This document shows, in pieces, positions 49,258-60,980 of a stretch of DNA of 64,000 bases. The notes under the pieces are model-generated. The model made no database searches. It was not told the DNA's origin and worked only from the letters and a program-made list of their open reading frames with translations. A program made the translations under genes and the position numbers. Every line of letters starts with the position of its first letter. The stretch's first letter is position 1. The stretch is taken from assembly GCA_963855995.1 (NCBI GenBank), contig OY979719.1:16897312-16961311 (forward strand), read 5' to 3'. The stretch comes from Muricea muricata (lineage: Eukaryota > Cnidaria > Anthozoa > Malacalcyonacea > Plexauridae).

Positions 49258-49439
49258 TTTGTTAATAATATTTATATGATAGATATCAAGTTATAGAATT
49301 ATGTAGAGTTTATATTACCCATATTGTCATAACCTTATAATTACATTGTTTTAATTTAGAGGATATTGATATAATTAAGTTCATCTTAGAATTAGTCGTT
49401 AGAGAAAAGAAATCGCAGATAATGTTTGTGATGTTATTT

Positions 49440-49600
49440 TGAGTTTACATCCGCAACGGACAAGCTGACAATTATGCCTGACCACGGTGGGAATCGAACC
49501 TACGACCTTTAGAATGCAAGCCCAATGCTCTGCCAATTGAGCTACGCAGTCAGATCGGTTCGAGTATGTGATATTTTAAAACTGAGTCTGGTTCTTTCGG
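49440..49600 (-). repeat. tRNA-derived interspersed element with near-intact cloverleaf
   Basis: On the minus strand the core (about 49484-49556) reads GACTGCG as acceptor 5' strand pairing with CGTGGTC, D stem GCTC/GAGC, an anticodon stem closing a seven-base loop with TGC at the anticodon position, and T arm GTAGGTTCGATTCCCAC with one mismatch. A box TAGCTCAATTGG and B box GGTTCGATTCC are intact. Conserved flanks shared with 41871-42292 on both sides show it is a member of a repeat family rather than a single tRNA gene; no CCA is encoded and function as tRNA is doubtful. Confidence 0.75.
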
Positions 49601-49718
49601 AGTAACACCACAAACATTAATTTTTACATGAGTACATAACACAAAGAACCAGGAAATCACATTTCCAAAGATCACAGCAAAGATCACAGACATAATTAGT
49701 AAGCCCAGTAAGGCTTCC

Positions 49719-52299
49719 TCAGACCAACGGTGTATCTTCTTCGGCTATCAATGCCTCGTCTTCTGCTTCTACTACGGGTGTATTGGTGTCATTTTCTGGC
49801 GCTGTGGAATCTTCCACCAAACATTTCTCACCATCGCTAACATGGGCGTTGACTTCAACTTCATCGCTTGCCGGCTCACTGTTGCCATTTACTTCAAGTT
49901 TTTCATTCTCAGACGCTGGCGCAAGGGTTGGCAGTTGGCATTGCGCATCATTTTCTAATTTTTCTTCGCTTATTTTAGTACCAGAAGACAACAGGTTCTG
50001 GTCTTCGTTCTCGTCTGCATCGTCATCTTCCGTTGCCATTATCGGAGAAACTTCATCCTCTTCGACTTTCGTTGTTGCCTTCGATAATAATTTCATACCT
50101 TGTCGAGCATTACGATGTAATTCACTGTCTGAATTCTGGCGTTCTGCTTGTGCTTTTGCTCGACCAGATCTCGTGTTTTCACTTGACCCTGGTCTGCTAA
50201 CATTCTGCTTTGCTAAAGACTCCGTATCGTTTGCGATAAGAGGTTTGTCTTCCTTTGTCGACTCGTTTTCGTTCTTAATTTCGTTGTCATTCAAAGAGCT
50301 GTCTTCGCTATTTGCTACCTCGTTTTCCACGTCGTTCAAATCGCCGTTGCTGTCAGGAATTTCTTGTTTCTTATTTACAATCGCTGTCCCTTCCTGTTTG
50401 CATTCATCGGTCAAGCATTCTTTTTCTTCGTTCGAGTTTTTGGTAGTGCGTTTTAGGTTCGCTTTTTCAAAGTCTTGAGGATTATCGGATTGTTTTTGCT
50501 GACCTACGATATCCTTGTTGTACCTTAGTGTTGTGTCCTCTCCTGTCGATGAACTTCCCAAATCACCCTTGCGATCCTTCGTGTCTTGTTTATCAAGCAA
50601 CGCAGTCGTGTCTTCGTGACTACTTTGAGGTTCGGATTTAGTTTTTTTCTTACTGAATGTTCTTGGTCTTGTTGGCTCAAGGTTTTTCATATCATCCTTG
50701 CCCATGTTTGTGTGAGCTTGCTTGTCCAATGCAAAAGGGTTGCCATATTCTGAATTTTCGTCGCGGCCGCTCTGGTCCGTGTAGTCCGAAAGCTAAACAA
50801 AAATAGGATTATGTTTGTGGAGCATGAATTTGCAGAAATTCCAAGACTTCAAAATGCTAGATACCCAGGAACGCCACAGACTGCTAGTGATGCAAAATGT
50901 TGCTTCTACCGGCTTGATGCAAGTTTCTGATCAAGTTTTATCAAGCTTGTGTATAAAAATCAGAGCTGATGCAATTTGACATATACAGACTTGACTGCTA
51001 GTTGTTCAAAACGTCTTCACAATCAACTTGCATCAAACCTGTTGACATTAACTTGCAGCAGACTTGACGTATCGACTTCAACACATCTTGATATCGATAT
51101 GACTACAAGCCTGCAACAAACTTGCCGCAATTTACGCGTGTCCGGGCAGCCGGCTGTGTAAACATGTCCAGTAAAATGTTGTTACTTTTCTCATAGTTGT
51201 GGAAACGTTTCCTGTGGCAACACTCCTATTGCATTGCAACAACTCGACTGCCAGCATACAATCTTTTTTATATCTCATCTAAAAAGAAAACGGTGACAAT
51301 TAAAAGAACAAAATTCTGATTAGCGCCTCAATTCTTTGCTACATAAAATGCAAGTTTGAAAAATTTACGAGTGTAAATAAATTTTACTCGTCTCACATTT
51401 TCTACTTCCAGTTTATTGATCATCTCTCGTGACTCCATCAAACGTTCCGTCAAAGTTTCGACAATTCTTTTAGAGTTTTCTTTTTCTTTCTCCAACTCCT
51501 GGGTCTGAAAAAACGCCAAGATTTACGTCAAGAACTTAGCAAAAATATTTTATACACAATGGAGTTAGAACTCTCGGAAAAGCTTAGCAAAACACCACGT
51601 CTGTCTCTTACTGTGTAAAGCAACATTTCTTCGAGATCCTGATTTTTTTTGACAGCCTGTTTTAGATGTTCTTTGACCCTGCAATTCAAGAGGGATAATT
51701 TTTTAAAATAACAAACTTCCTATTAAGTTTGTAGACGCTTTGTGGTTAAAATTATTTATTAATTACGAGCTTTCGGCTGCCAATGTGGAGTCTTCGACGA
51801 GTAAAAGATAATAAAAGATGACAATAATTACAGTGGTTTACAATTACACGGTAATAGTTCTCCCTATATACAATATCCATGTCTTAGAAACCATCACCAT
51901 TTAATTGTGAACCACTGTAATTGTTGTCATCTTTCATTATCTTCTACCTGTCGAAGACTGCACACCATGGCAGTCGAAAGCTCGTAATTAATAATAATTT
52001 TACCCAGAGAGCGCCTGCAAACTTAATACGAACAATCCTGGTTTCGCGTCAAATATATTTAAACAAACTTCCTACGAAACTAGAGCTTTGATATCTGTTT
52101 TGAGTTGATGGGGTTAAAGAGGGTCAATCTCATAAAAGATAATAAGGTCAAAGTATAGCCAAGGTTTCTCAAGGTACGAGATTTGCTATGCTTCATGGGC
52201 GGTCAGTACCATCGCTGCATACCTTTCAAGATCTTTGCTGTTGTGTGGACTGCCTTCTTGCGGCACCATAGGCTCAGATTCCTGATTTCCAGAAGCCAT
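49719..52299 (-). CDS. Coiled-coil protein with long acidic disordered tail, family unrecognised
   Basis: Coding exons 52299-52223, 51678-51612, 51504-51397 and 50792-49719 join in phase to 441 residues. Start: the ATG at 52299 lies a few codons inside an exon whose acceptor (TTTTTAG) is preceded by a likely non-coding first exon at about 53249-53390. Residues about 22-88 form a charged heptad-like helix (DLERVKEHLKQAVKK, EKEKENSKRIVETLTERLME, INKLEVEN). Residues 89-441 are low complexity, rich in E, D, S, N and K, with patches KKKTKSEPQSS and ALIAEEDTPLV at the end and no cysteine-rich or enzymatic motif. The overall layout suggests a cytoskeletal, trafficking or scaffold adaptor, but I do not recognise the family and give no function. 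It is convergent with SCYL1 (stop-to-stop about 880 bp). Gene model confidence is good; product is hypothetical. Confidence 0.75.
50880..51130. repeat. CAACTTG-word repeat block L
   Basis: In the intron before the last exon of the coiled-coil gene; starts about 90 bases from the exon 4 acceptor. Contains ACCGGCTTGATGCAAG, CAATCAACTTGCATCAAACC and AACACATCTTGATATCGATA, a diverged copy. Confidence 0.6.
51721..52028. repeat. 308-bp inverted-repeat element in coiled-coil gene intron
   Basis: TATTAAGTTTG...TTAATTACGAGCTTTCGG at the left mirrors CGAAAGCTCGTAATTAATAA...CAAACTTAATA at the right, and AGATGACAATAATTACAGTG pairs with CACTGTAATTGTTGTCATCT inside. The GAAAGCTC tail word resembles Penelope-type 3' ends (compare 34366-35121 and GATCGAAAGCTC at 11,007). 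It fills most of intron 1. Confidence 0.8.
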
Positions 52300-53248
52300 A
52301 TTGAAATCTGTTTAGCCTAAAAACCTTTATAGTTAACCTCAATTTAGATGCTGTGCGTTAAGAGGGTTGTAAGGGGGGGGGGGGGGGGGGTCACGTTTCA
52401 CAGCGGAGAAAAAAAGCATTTTAACAATTCACGTGTCTTAAAAAACAGCTTCCACGTTTCATATACATTATAGTTTGTTTACAAATTTATATTGCGTTCC
52501 TTTAGATCGAGAACTTATTTATTTCAATATGTATAATCCAACAATATGCATCGACCTCCGGAGATATTGTTACTCCTGTTTGGACAATCGAATCACATGA
52601 TTATTATTTGACGGTGCATTTTTACTGAAAGTCACGAGTCACGGACGTAGAACAAATCACATTACATCACCATACACATATTAACCAATCACGGCTCACG
52701 AAAATACCCCTTTACCTCCCCCCCCCCCGCTTGAAAATGCAAATAAGCTAGTTCCAGCCAAGCTCATAGTTCCACAAAGACATCTCGTAATGTTGATACA
52801 ATATTTCTCGTTGAGAAATTTTGCCAAGTTTATAACACGGACGATTTTGACGTTTCAATTTTGGGCTAAATCAACCGTGTGTCAATTTGAACAACTAGAA
52901 AAATCACCGGGATTACGCTTTCCGCAAGTTCACACTCGACCAGTTCGAACAAGTCTGTTTTTGCGTATGTAAACACTGCATTTCATTTTGTGCATGCAAG
53001 CACAAACTTGGCAACTGTAGCCCTGACTCGCTCGAGCTCACGTGATAATCATGCACAGAAAATGATCAAATCAACGCTTTCCCGCGGCTTGCCCTTCACT
53101 TATCTTTCATTAAAAATACGAATTCAATACAAAACAAGCGAAATTGTGACAATTCAAAATAGAATGTAAACCGTTTAAATATGTATGCGTGTTGCATTGG
53201 ATATTAAATCCATTGCTTCAATTTAATATACGAATTGCAGTCGCTTAC

Positions 53249-53390
53249 CTTTCCTCAAAGTTTCGTAAATCGCTTGACTCTTGACTGCCGATGCTACTTC
53301 GTCGAGTTTTCGGTCGATGCGGATAGAATGTTTCAGTGATTTTAACTTGTGTACGTTTGTTTAGAACATTATTTGTTCGGGCAGGCCCGC
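53249..53390 (-). other. Probable non-coding first exon of the coiled-coil gene
   Basis: A consensus donor (AG|GTAAGC on the minus strand) at 53249 and a good acceptor just upstream of the ATG at 52299 fit a spliced 5' leader. The 5' border is not determinable from sequence. Confidence 0.4.
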
Positions 53391-54250
53391 TGTAATTTAA
53401 TACTTAAACCGTACATATGTCATTTCACTTAATTCATTCGAAAAAACATGTTTTTTCATTAAACTGTTTAAACAGGCCCCGGTGTTAAGTCTAGAAGGAA
53501 ATCGTGTGTCTCATTCTGATCCGCTTTTACGAATTATGAAACTAAACTAGTCGGAAAATCTCCTTAATCATGAAGGAGCTTTGCTTCCGTGAAAATATCG
53601 TATGAATTTGAAAATTGTGATTTTCGATTAATTTTTGACATTTTTGAAATCCTTTTAATTGATGATAATTGATGTGCTTTTGCGACGAAGCTGGTGTTTT
53701 ATATTAGATCCACCTTCTCACTAATCAAAACTCACTTAAAAATGAAATTTAATGAGAGTCATATTAGATTATTGTTGATATATATCTATTAGATTAATAT
53801 TGGATTAAATCGAAATTTTGAATGAAAATATTCTCTCATATTGAATTTTGCAGCAAACGGCTTACCAGCTGCAACATATTGTTTTTTACATAGAGTAACT
53901 TCTTTTTTATTAATTCAAATTGAGTATTTTTAATGCGAAGTGCAATCACATGTCTACCATTTTGGTTGCAAAAACGTTACATTCAAATACATGCCAGATG
54001 CAAGTTAACCAGCCTGCATGTCTGGAAAGATCTGCAAAGATTGTACCAAATCTGATTTTTGCCAGAAGGGAGGTCCTCAAGGGGTAAAATGGGAGCTGGG
54101 AATTAATTGCCTAATGTAGGCCAAAAGGGAGATCCCATGCACTGGGACTGGCCAAAAAACAATAGAGAATTGGAGTGGCCCGGTTTAAGATTTCAGCAAA
54201 AACGCCACTTGCATGGACTATGGGATTTGCGCATTTAGACAGTGAGATTT

Positions 54251-54445
54251 AAGGCCCTGTCACACGGTGCAATTTTTCAATTCAATTCTACTCTTGGAAG
54301 ATGTAGAATTGCCGAACACAAGTTGCAATCGAAGTTTGCTAATATATTTTTAACAGACCAAACATACTAAAATTCATATCTCTTAATTAAGAGTAGAAAT
54401 GCGTTGCAAGTAGCAAGGAAAAATTGCGCCGTGTGACGGAGCCTT
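54251..54445. mobile_element. 195-bp MITE, probable TTA target-site duplication
   Basis: AAGGCCCTGTCACACGGTGC plus AATTTTT at the left is inverted at the right (AAAAATTGCGCCGTGTGACG plus GAGCCTT). TTA on each side fits a 3-bp duplication as in PIF/Harbinger elements; the superfamily call is inference. Confidence 0.75.
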
Positions 54446-55675
54446 TAGTAAGAATTTGCGTTGAGAATTGTGAATATAACCCACGCCCTTCAGGATCCTG
54501 TAGAGAAAATGTTTCAAAAATCGAAACTGACAAATGTTGAGCCTGGCATGTGAAACGTTGGGTTTTGGTGTTGATGATTCACGCTTCCCCTTAATTAATC
54601 ACTTGCAAGGCTTGATATAGTAAGCATCAGATAGAACCGGGAAACTCAGGATGATGTCTAGATGATGTCATAACCGTAGTAATTAGTTATGCAAAACATG
54701 CTCGGAACGTGTCGACTCGAATTCGTGGGGTTCGGTGCGCTTCGGTTTCAGACGGTTTTTGAAGATTTTCAAATGTTTCTTGGTTTGGGTTCTGAAAAGG
54801 CCGATCGATATCAATGGATCCTAACTTTATTTTGAGGTAATACAGTTTCTTTTCTATCAGTATTTGTAGCAAAGTACTTAGATTGCTCACAGAGATTGAT
54901 TTTTGAGAAATCCGACTGGATTTTAGTGCAATATTCGAGTGTCAAGTTTGTCCTCTCCAAGCTTGCCCAAAGTTTGACCACCGGTAGTTTTCGCTTCAAA
55001 AATAAAGGCTGCAGTTGAAATTAGTCGATGAAATGAGTCGAGATCATAAATTGTTGAGTGTGTTGAAGTAAGTAGGATCGGACAGTTCTATAGACTTGGT
55101 TGCTCAAAGATCTTCAAATTTGAAAAGGCAAACATTTGATTCTTTGAATTTTGATACAGGGTGGTAAAGGCAGGGGGGGCGCGTTTCCCAGGTGGAAGAA
55201 AGGGATGTTTCACAATTCACATGCCTTACAAAAGCAGCTTTATGTTGCAAGATTGATTGGAACGGCCACCTGAAACCCCCCGAAGACATTTTTACTCTTG
55301 CACGTTGTGCAAATCAAACATTTCAAAAGATGATGCATCATAGACATACCCTTGACCACCCTCTTAATAGTTTATAGTGAAGAGAGTTAAAATATAGCCT
55401 AAAACACCACAAACACGCCTTGTTGACAGATACTTTTCATCGCTTCTTTTCTGCTACTGTGAAAAATCTTTGTTTTTCTGTAAGAGAAAGGAAGCCAAGA
55501 ATTTGCTAGATCTGGTGGACCAGACCAAATCTCAAGTGCATGTGGTCTACAATGGGTTAGGGATGTGGATCACAGCCCTAGTTGAAAAGAGGGTGCAAGG
55601 CTTATTACTAGATATCCAGGAGCATACAGTATGACACATTGTTTAATTTTAACACAACTACTTGCCTTGGTATCT

Positions 55676-56086
55676 TTTAGGCCTATGGAATTAAGGTTAC
55701 TGTTTACCATCACTTCAACTTTGGAAAGTTGACGTGGAAAATTTTCATTATTCATTATTGCAAATGTAGAAAATGTGACGCAGTAATTTAATGGCCAACC
55801 CGCGACAAGAAAATATTTTATTTAATATTGCGAATTCGAAAGCATCAAAGCAACTTGTAGCAACATCCTGTGGCGTGTCTCGTTTTGAATCCAAACATTT
55901 CGAAAATATATCTAATTTGATATTGAATAAGTTATGTCATGTTTACCCAGAATATTTTCATCAAACGCGTTAGGTAAAAAAAAGAATAATGAAAAAAATT
56001 CAAATAATGAAAATTTCACGCGGCCATCAAAACACACATGCAGGCGGGTGATGGTAAACAGTAACCTTAATTCCATAGGCCTTAAA
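55676..56086. repeat. Inverted-repeat element with AGGCCTATGGAATTAAGG arms
   Basis: TTTTAGGCCTATGGAATTAA...GGTTACTGTTTACCATCA at the left pairs with TGATGGTAAACAGTAACC...TTAATTCCATAGGCCTTAAA at the right. ATTATTGCAAATG / CAAATAATGAAAATT words extend the pairing inward. Confidence 0.8.
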
Positions 56087-59000
56087 GTTTGTTTACCTTT
56101 CATATCCTCTATTACAGAGTTCTTTGACATTTGCTTGTAGATCAAAATGCTTCACATAATCACATTTTGCTTGACAGAGTATGCTTCACAGAGTATGAGA
56201 TGGGAAATTGTGAAAGGTATTCTGTCATTTTCCCTCTTTTTAACTTTAACAGTCTTGATGGATAATCAGTCTTAATGCCTACTTTTTGCAATGCAATGCC
56301 TACTGAAAAGCGTTTGAAGGCACAGTTAGCATTCAATTTTTAATATTTTTAGATGTACAGTATGTTGTGAGTTGCAAGAATGCTTCATTTGAACTGTTGA
56401 CTGACATCTAGCTGCTGGTGACCTTGGAAGGTATAGAGAAAGGTCTTAATACATATCTTGATAAACTGTTTGTGTTTTGAAAACTTGATATATAGTTTTG
56501 ATTTTTCGACATTTTGTTTGGCTTCGTTCTTAGCTGCTTAAAAATAATTCAAAAACCTCTTAAATTTCATTTCAGGTATAATTGTTGTTAATGGCAAAAC
56601 ACAACAGTTATTCATAATTTAGTTTTGAAACATTGAGGAGATTGAGGAAGTTAAATGAGAAGAAATTAAATGATTCTAAACATACAGCACAAAATTTTGA
56701 TCATTTTTTTTCTTTTATTCATGTTACTCCACTTGGTATTACCATTGTTAAAGAACATTGAAAAACATCAAAATAATAAGGAATTATCATTGACATATAA
56801 ATATAGTTTGTACTTGAACCTTGATTTCCTGATTAACTAAATCAAACTTCTCATATGTTTAAATTGACGTGCAATGTTTGTTTAAAAGTTTGAAATTATC
56901 ATTTGAAAATCGCAAAGATTGCTATACAAGCTCTCAGTGCTACTAATATCAATTTTAGATTTTGGAGCAGCAACATGGGATGATCCCCAAAATGTGTTGC
57001 ACTTTGCCACTTCAACTTGCCTATTGCTTGACCTGTAGGTGGAAATAACCCTCTTTGTCTATTCTGCCCATCCTATTATCATTTACTCATAAATAGGGGT
57101 TATGTTTAAATGAGCCATACACCTTGAGAAACTTAAATTCATGAAACTGTCTATGTTCAATACGTTTGCCATTAAAAACTAAATTAACAAATTGGTTTCA
57201 GATTGTTAGGGATTTTTTACAATCCCTAATAATTTGTCAGCATCTATTCTGGGACTTGACTTGAATTGCAAATATTTTTAAAAAAGTAGTTGCCCTTGAC
57301 GTAGGTAACACTGACAATTTGGCTTGCTTGAGGCCATATGTCACCTGTCCAGATTAAATTACATTAAAAATTATAAATATGTTATAAAGCACAACATCAA
57401 AACCTTAACCCTAGAAGTTTTGCCTCTGAAGCCGAAAATTTAACTGTAAGTTATTTTAATTTTCAGAGGTTTTCAATCTTTGTGATTTTCAGTAGTGATG
57501 TCTTCAACTTTAGAACAAACAATTTTCGTCAAAAAATCTAGTAAAATAATTATATGCTAAGCTTTGTTGCATTTGCTACAAAGTGGAACTGATTTGAATG
57601 CAAGTGAACTGAAGCACCGGAACTGTTAAAAAGTTATTTTTGTTTATAAAGACTATGACAAGACAAAGCACCAACAAGTTATTCTTGAATACATGTGTTT
57701 AGCTCGCAAATTAGAAGCGAAAAATTTACATAGTAGATTGTGTGAACTTTTGACAATAACTGGACTGAAACTAAGTTAACTAGATTACAGTTGACTTTGT
57801 TCTCATAGTGTTATAGAAAAAAAATTTTATAAAACTTTTTAAGTTTTGGTCAAATCTGTGACATTTAATTTCACTTGTTCATTTCTCTAAACTACTGGCA
57901 TTGCAAAAAAATTGCTTCTGAATTCAAATATTTCATTCAATGAGTTTTTATATTAGATTTAATGCAGCAATTACAAGATGTTCTTTTCCTTTGGCTTGTT
58001 GTGGTTCATTCTTGTCCAGCAATCGAAATTAAGTTGCAAAGTTAGTTTGTTTTAATTTCCTTGACTTCAGTTCAAATTTTTATTAAAATAGTTCCACTTT
58101 GTACTTATAATGCTGATAATAATAATATAAGAAAACGGATTTACATGGCTTTTGGACATGGTCTTTTCAACAAGTAAGTTTATACTTCAAAGAGATCTGA
58201 TTTTTTAACCTGACAAAAGAATGTTGCCAAAATTCAGTCTTTTCAAGTATTCTGCTTTACACACAAATCTCGATGCATTTAGTGTTGCTGCTAAATTTAT
58301 TGCTGTTTGTAATATGTTTGACACTGTAAAATTATAAAAGTAGATTTTCGAGTTTTAGAATTTCAAAAACGTTAAAGGAAATACTGGGAATCATGTGAAA
58401 ATTGGTAGCTTAACTATTGTATTAACTGAGTTAAATTTGCCAACCTTTTAGTAATTTTTCAACTGTTTAAAATCTTGAAATTAAAATTGTAAAACGTTTA
58501 ATACCCTTTTCAATGAAACAGTTCATATGCAAAACAAGTGAATTGAAATTGTGTTCGAAAAATGCATAGACTTTGATTTAAGTTCATAAAATGCAAAAAA
58601 GATATCAGAAGGATATAGGGAATTTTTGTTAAATTGCATTTTAAAACTGTTGTTTATAAATTGTTGTTATAATTCTAATAAATTGTGTCTTGTCAGGTTA
58701 AAAAAACTGTGATGTGCGAGATATATGGCTTATAAGATGGAAATGGTTTCTCTTGAAATTCGTTTGAAACTGTGGACAAAAAACGGCGATACTGTTCATT
58801 ATTTTTCATAAACATTTATTTGAGGAAATTTCTTAAAGTACACTGAATAATACATTATCTAGATCATATCTTGTTTTTCAGCTAGTTTATTTGTCATTTC
58901 TTTTAAAACTTGGGTAAAAGTTACGATCAATTTATGAATTAAGCCTCTTTTTTCTATGAAAATTTAGTCAAAAGAAACAAACTACTGTTTTTATTTATCT

Positions 59001-59419
59001 TAAAGACAAACAAAAACCGTTCTTATTTAAATTATCATATCTTTGAGCCATATATTTTGTAGTAATTACGAAACAACTTTGTTTTTTGGTTTTACATTTT
59101 TCTTTCAAAGCTGCAAATTAATCCACTTCAAGTTGTTTTGTATTTATTTATCTTGGAGTATAAACGTTTGTCATAAAAAGACCATGTTTCTTTCAACATT
59201 GCTTTTTCACTTGTGTTTTTTCACTTATTCACTTGTGTTAAGCGCAATGTTGATTGTTTTCTTTCTACCATGTTCTGTTCTCTTCTATTGTTATTTCAAT
59301 AAGTACAATGTGTGATAGCGCTAATCCCTTTTTATTGTTATTCAAATTGTACTGTACATGTTCTTTTAAATAAATTGTTTACAAATTTTACATGCGTCCC
59401 CTTTTTAATTAAAAATTCA

Positions 59420-59433
59420 ATTCCCATGGGAAT
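59420..59433. promoter_or_regulatory. EBF/COE-type palindrome, site 1
   Basis: ATTCCCATGGGAAT, a perfect match to the EBF/COE consensus ATTCCCNNGGGAAT. Binding is predicted, not shown. Confidence 0.5.
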
Positions 59434-59459
59434 TGAGAATTTCAATAAAAAAAATCCCC

Positions 59460-59579
59460 CTACCCCAGCCAGCTCCCCAAGTGCTACTTCCACCTGAGTA
59501 GAAGTACTTGTACATATAGTACAAGTACACTTCTACTTATTTACGGTGGAAGTAGCACTCGGAGAGCTGGCCGGGGTAG
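59460..59579. repeat. 120-bp hairpin
   Basis: CTACCCCAGCCAGCTCCCCA...GTGCTACTTCCACC...AGAAGTACTTGTAC folds onto GTACAAGTACACTTCTACTT...GGTGGAAGTAGCAC...GAGCTGGCCGGGGTAG around an ATATA loop. Confidence 0.85.
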
Positions 59580-59769
59580 CGGGGCGAAGAGAAGACCAAC
59601 CTTGCAAATGCTATTGCAAATTAACAAGTTGATCTTCCCTAGAGAGCAGCCGCACATACCTAACAAATTAAAACAACAAACGTTAATGACTAAGTACTTA
59701 GCATGCAAATTTGAATCCCAAAGCCAAAATGACAAGTGCCCCCCGCTGATCCTACCAACTGCCTACCTG

Positions 59770-59826
59770 CCTCAGTTCTAAGCTGTCTTCCTCAGTTCTA
59801 AACTGTCTTCCTCGGTCCTAAGCTCC
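59770..59826. repeat. 20-bp tandem repeat, about three copies
   Basis: CCTCAGTTCTAAGCTGTCTT recurs at 59770, 59790 and (diverged) 59810. Confidence 0.8.
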
Positions 59827-60875
59827 TGCATTCCATTCGTTACCCTCGCTTTCCTCACCATCGCACAGTCGCACACAGCTAATAAACCCGCATGCACCAC
59901 CACCACCCCGACTGCCACCCAATTTTCGAAAATTAAAAGCATTAAAATTTCGGGAAGGTATGCGTACTAAATTTAATTCATTCGGATATTTTAGGCCGGA
60001 CGTAAAAGGAAAAGGAAAAGGTCGAATATAAACACAGGTGAGCTGTGCAGTTGCAATTCTACTTAATAAAAATGACTTTGCAAAATGTTAAAAACTTAAC
60101 CTGCATTTTTGGCCCTAATATCTTACCACCAAACAGAAATACATGTACAATTTGAATAATGATTCTACACCAATTTAGTTGATACTGAAAAGTTAATCCA
60201 AGCTGTTTTGTTAGAAATTACGGTAGATTTTGGTTTTCAAGCATACTTTCAAAAATTTCAATACCTTTAATTAGCCTAACCCCATGCAACTTACACACGG
60301 CCCACACCCTCGCAGTCCATACATATTTAATACGCTAATAAATTACGTTATAAACAAAAAAGCAAAATAAAAACATAAATTACGTTATCTCTAGCTACTT
60401 AATCCCACTTAGGCTGAGTTTTTTGGTCAAGTTTTCAAATTTAAAACCTTAGCTGAAAGGCATGGGCTTTTCGTTGTGTTAACTGATCAGAATTCAAAAT
60501 ATAAATCTGATACTTACCAAAGTCTAAGGCTGGGTCAAATAAGCATGAGAATGCAAAGAGTACATGTTAATTTCCCAATAGCTAGTACAATTACTCTGCA
60601 TGGCTAAAATGGTCGGAATATTTTTAAACTTTACCGCAATTCTCACACTTATTTAACCGAAACGCCTTCACATGCATGGTACGTCGCAGCTGCTCTCAAA
60701 TAGTCAAACTAGTTCCGTAATTTGCTTTAGTGCACACAAACAATGGCTTAAGTGTTCCATTGTTCTTGCTTGCAAAAACAAACCCGAAAGCACCAAGATA
60801 CTCATATTTATGATCAAAGAGGATTATCATTATAAAGTCTAATCTCTACAAACATGTTGAAACAAAGCAAGTTGT

Positions 60876-60889
60876 ATTCCCGTGGGAAT
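60876..60889. promoter_or_regulatory. EBF/COE-type palindrome, site 2
   Basis: ATTCCCGTGGGAAT inside duplication copy 1. Confidence 0.5.
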
Positions 60890-60966
60890 TTAAAATGTGT
60901 AAAAAAAATGTAATTAATCTTGCTGATTTTCATGCGTTATATTACTGATAAACAAAGAAATAGTAT

Positions 60967-60980
60967 ATTCCCCTGGGAAT
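60967..60980. promoter_or_regulatory. EBF/COE-type palindrome, site 3
   Basis: ATTCCCCTGGGAAT inside duplication copy 1, 91 bases after site 2. Confidence 0.5.

Larger units (their letters stand above)
53391..59419. other. Gene-poor intergenic region
   Basis: Very AT-rich DNA. I found inverted-repeat elements at 54251-54445 and 55676-56086 but no gene, exon set or RNA. The short frames here lack domains and exon borders. Confidence 0.5.

Noticed and set aside
49783-50478. 231-codon plus-strand frame, serine/phenylalanine rich
   Set aside because: It is the antisense shadow of the acidic, E/D/K-rich coiled-coil gene exon on the minus strand.
52373-52391. Long G run, and C/G runs at 6208, 10014, 30806, 33471, 37530 and 52723
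   Set aside because: Simple homopolymers without associated structure; lengths may be unreliable.
59043-59315. Hydrophobic 90-codon frame
   Set aside because: Hydrophobicity follows from T-rich base composition; no other sign of coding.
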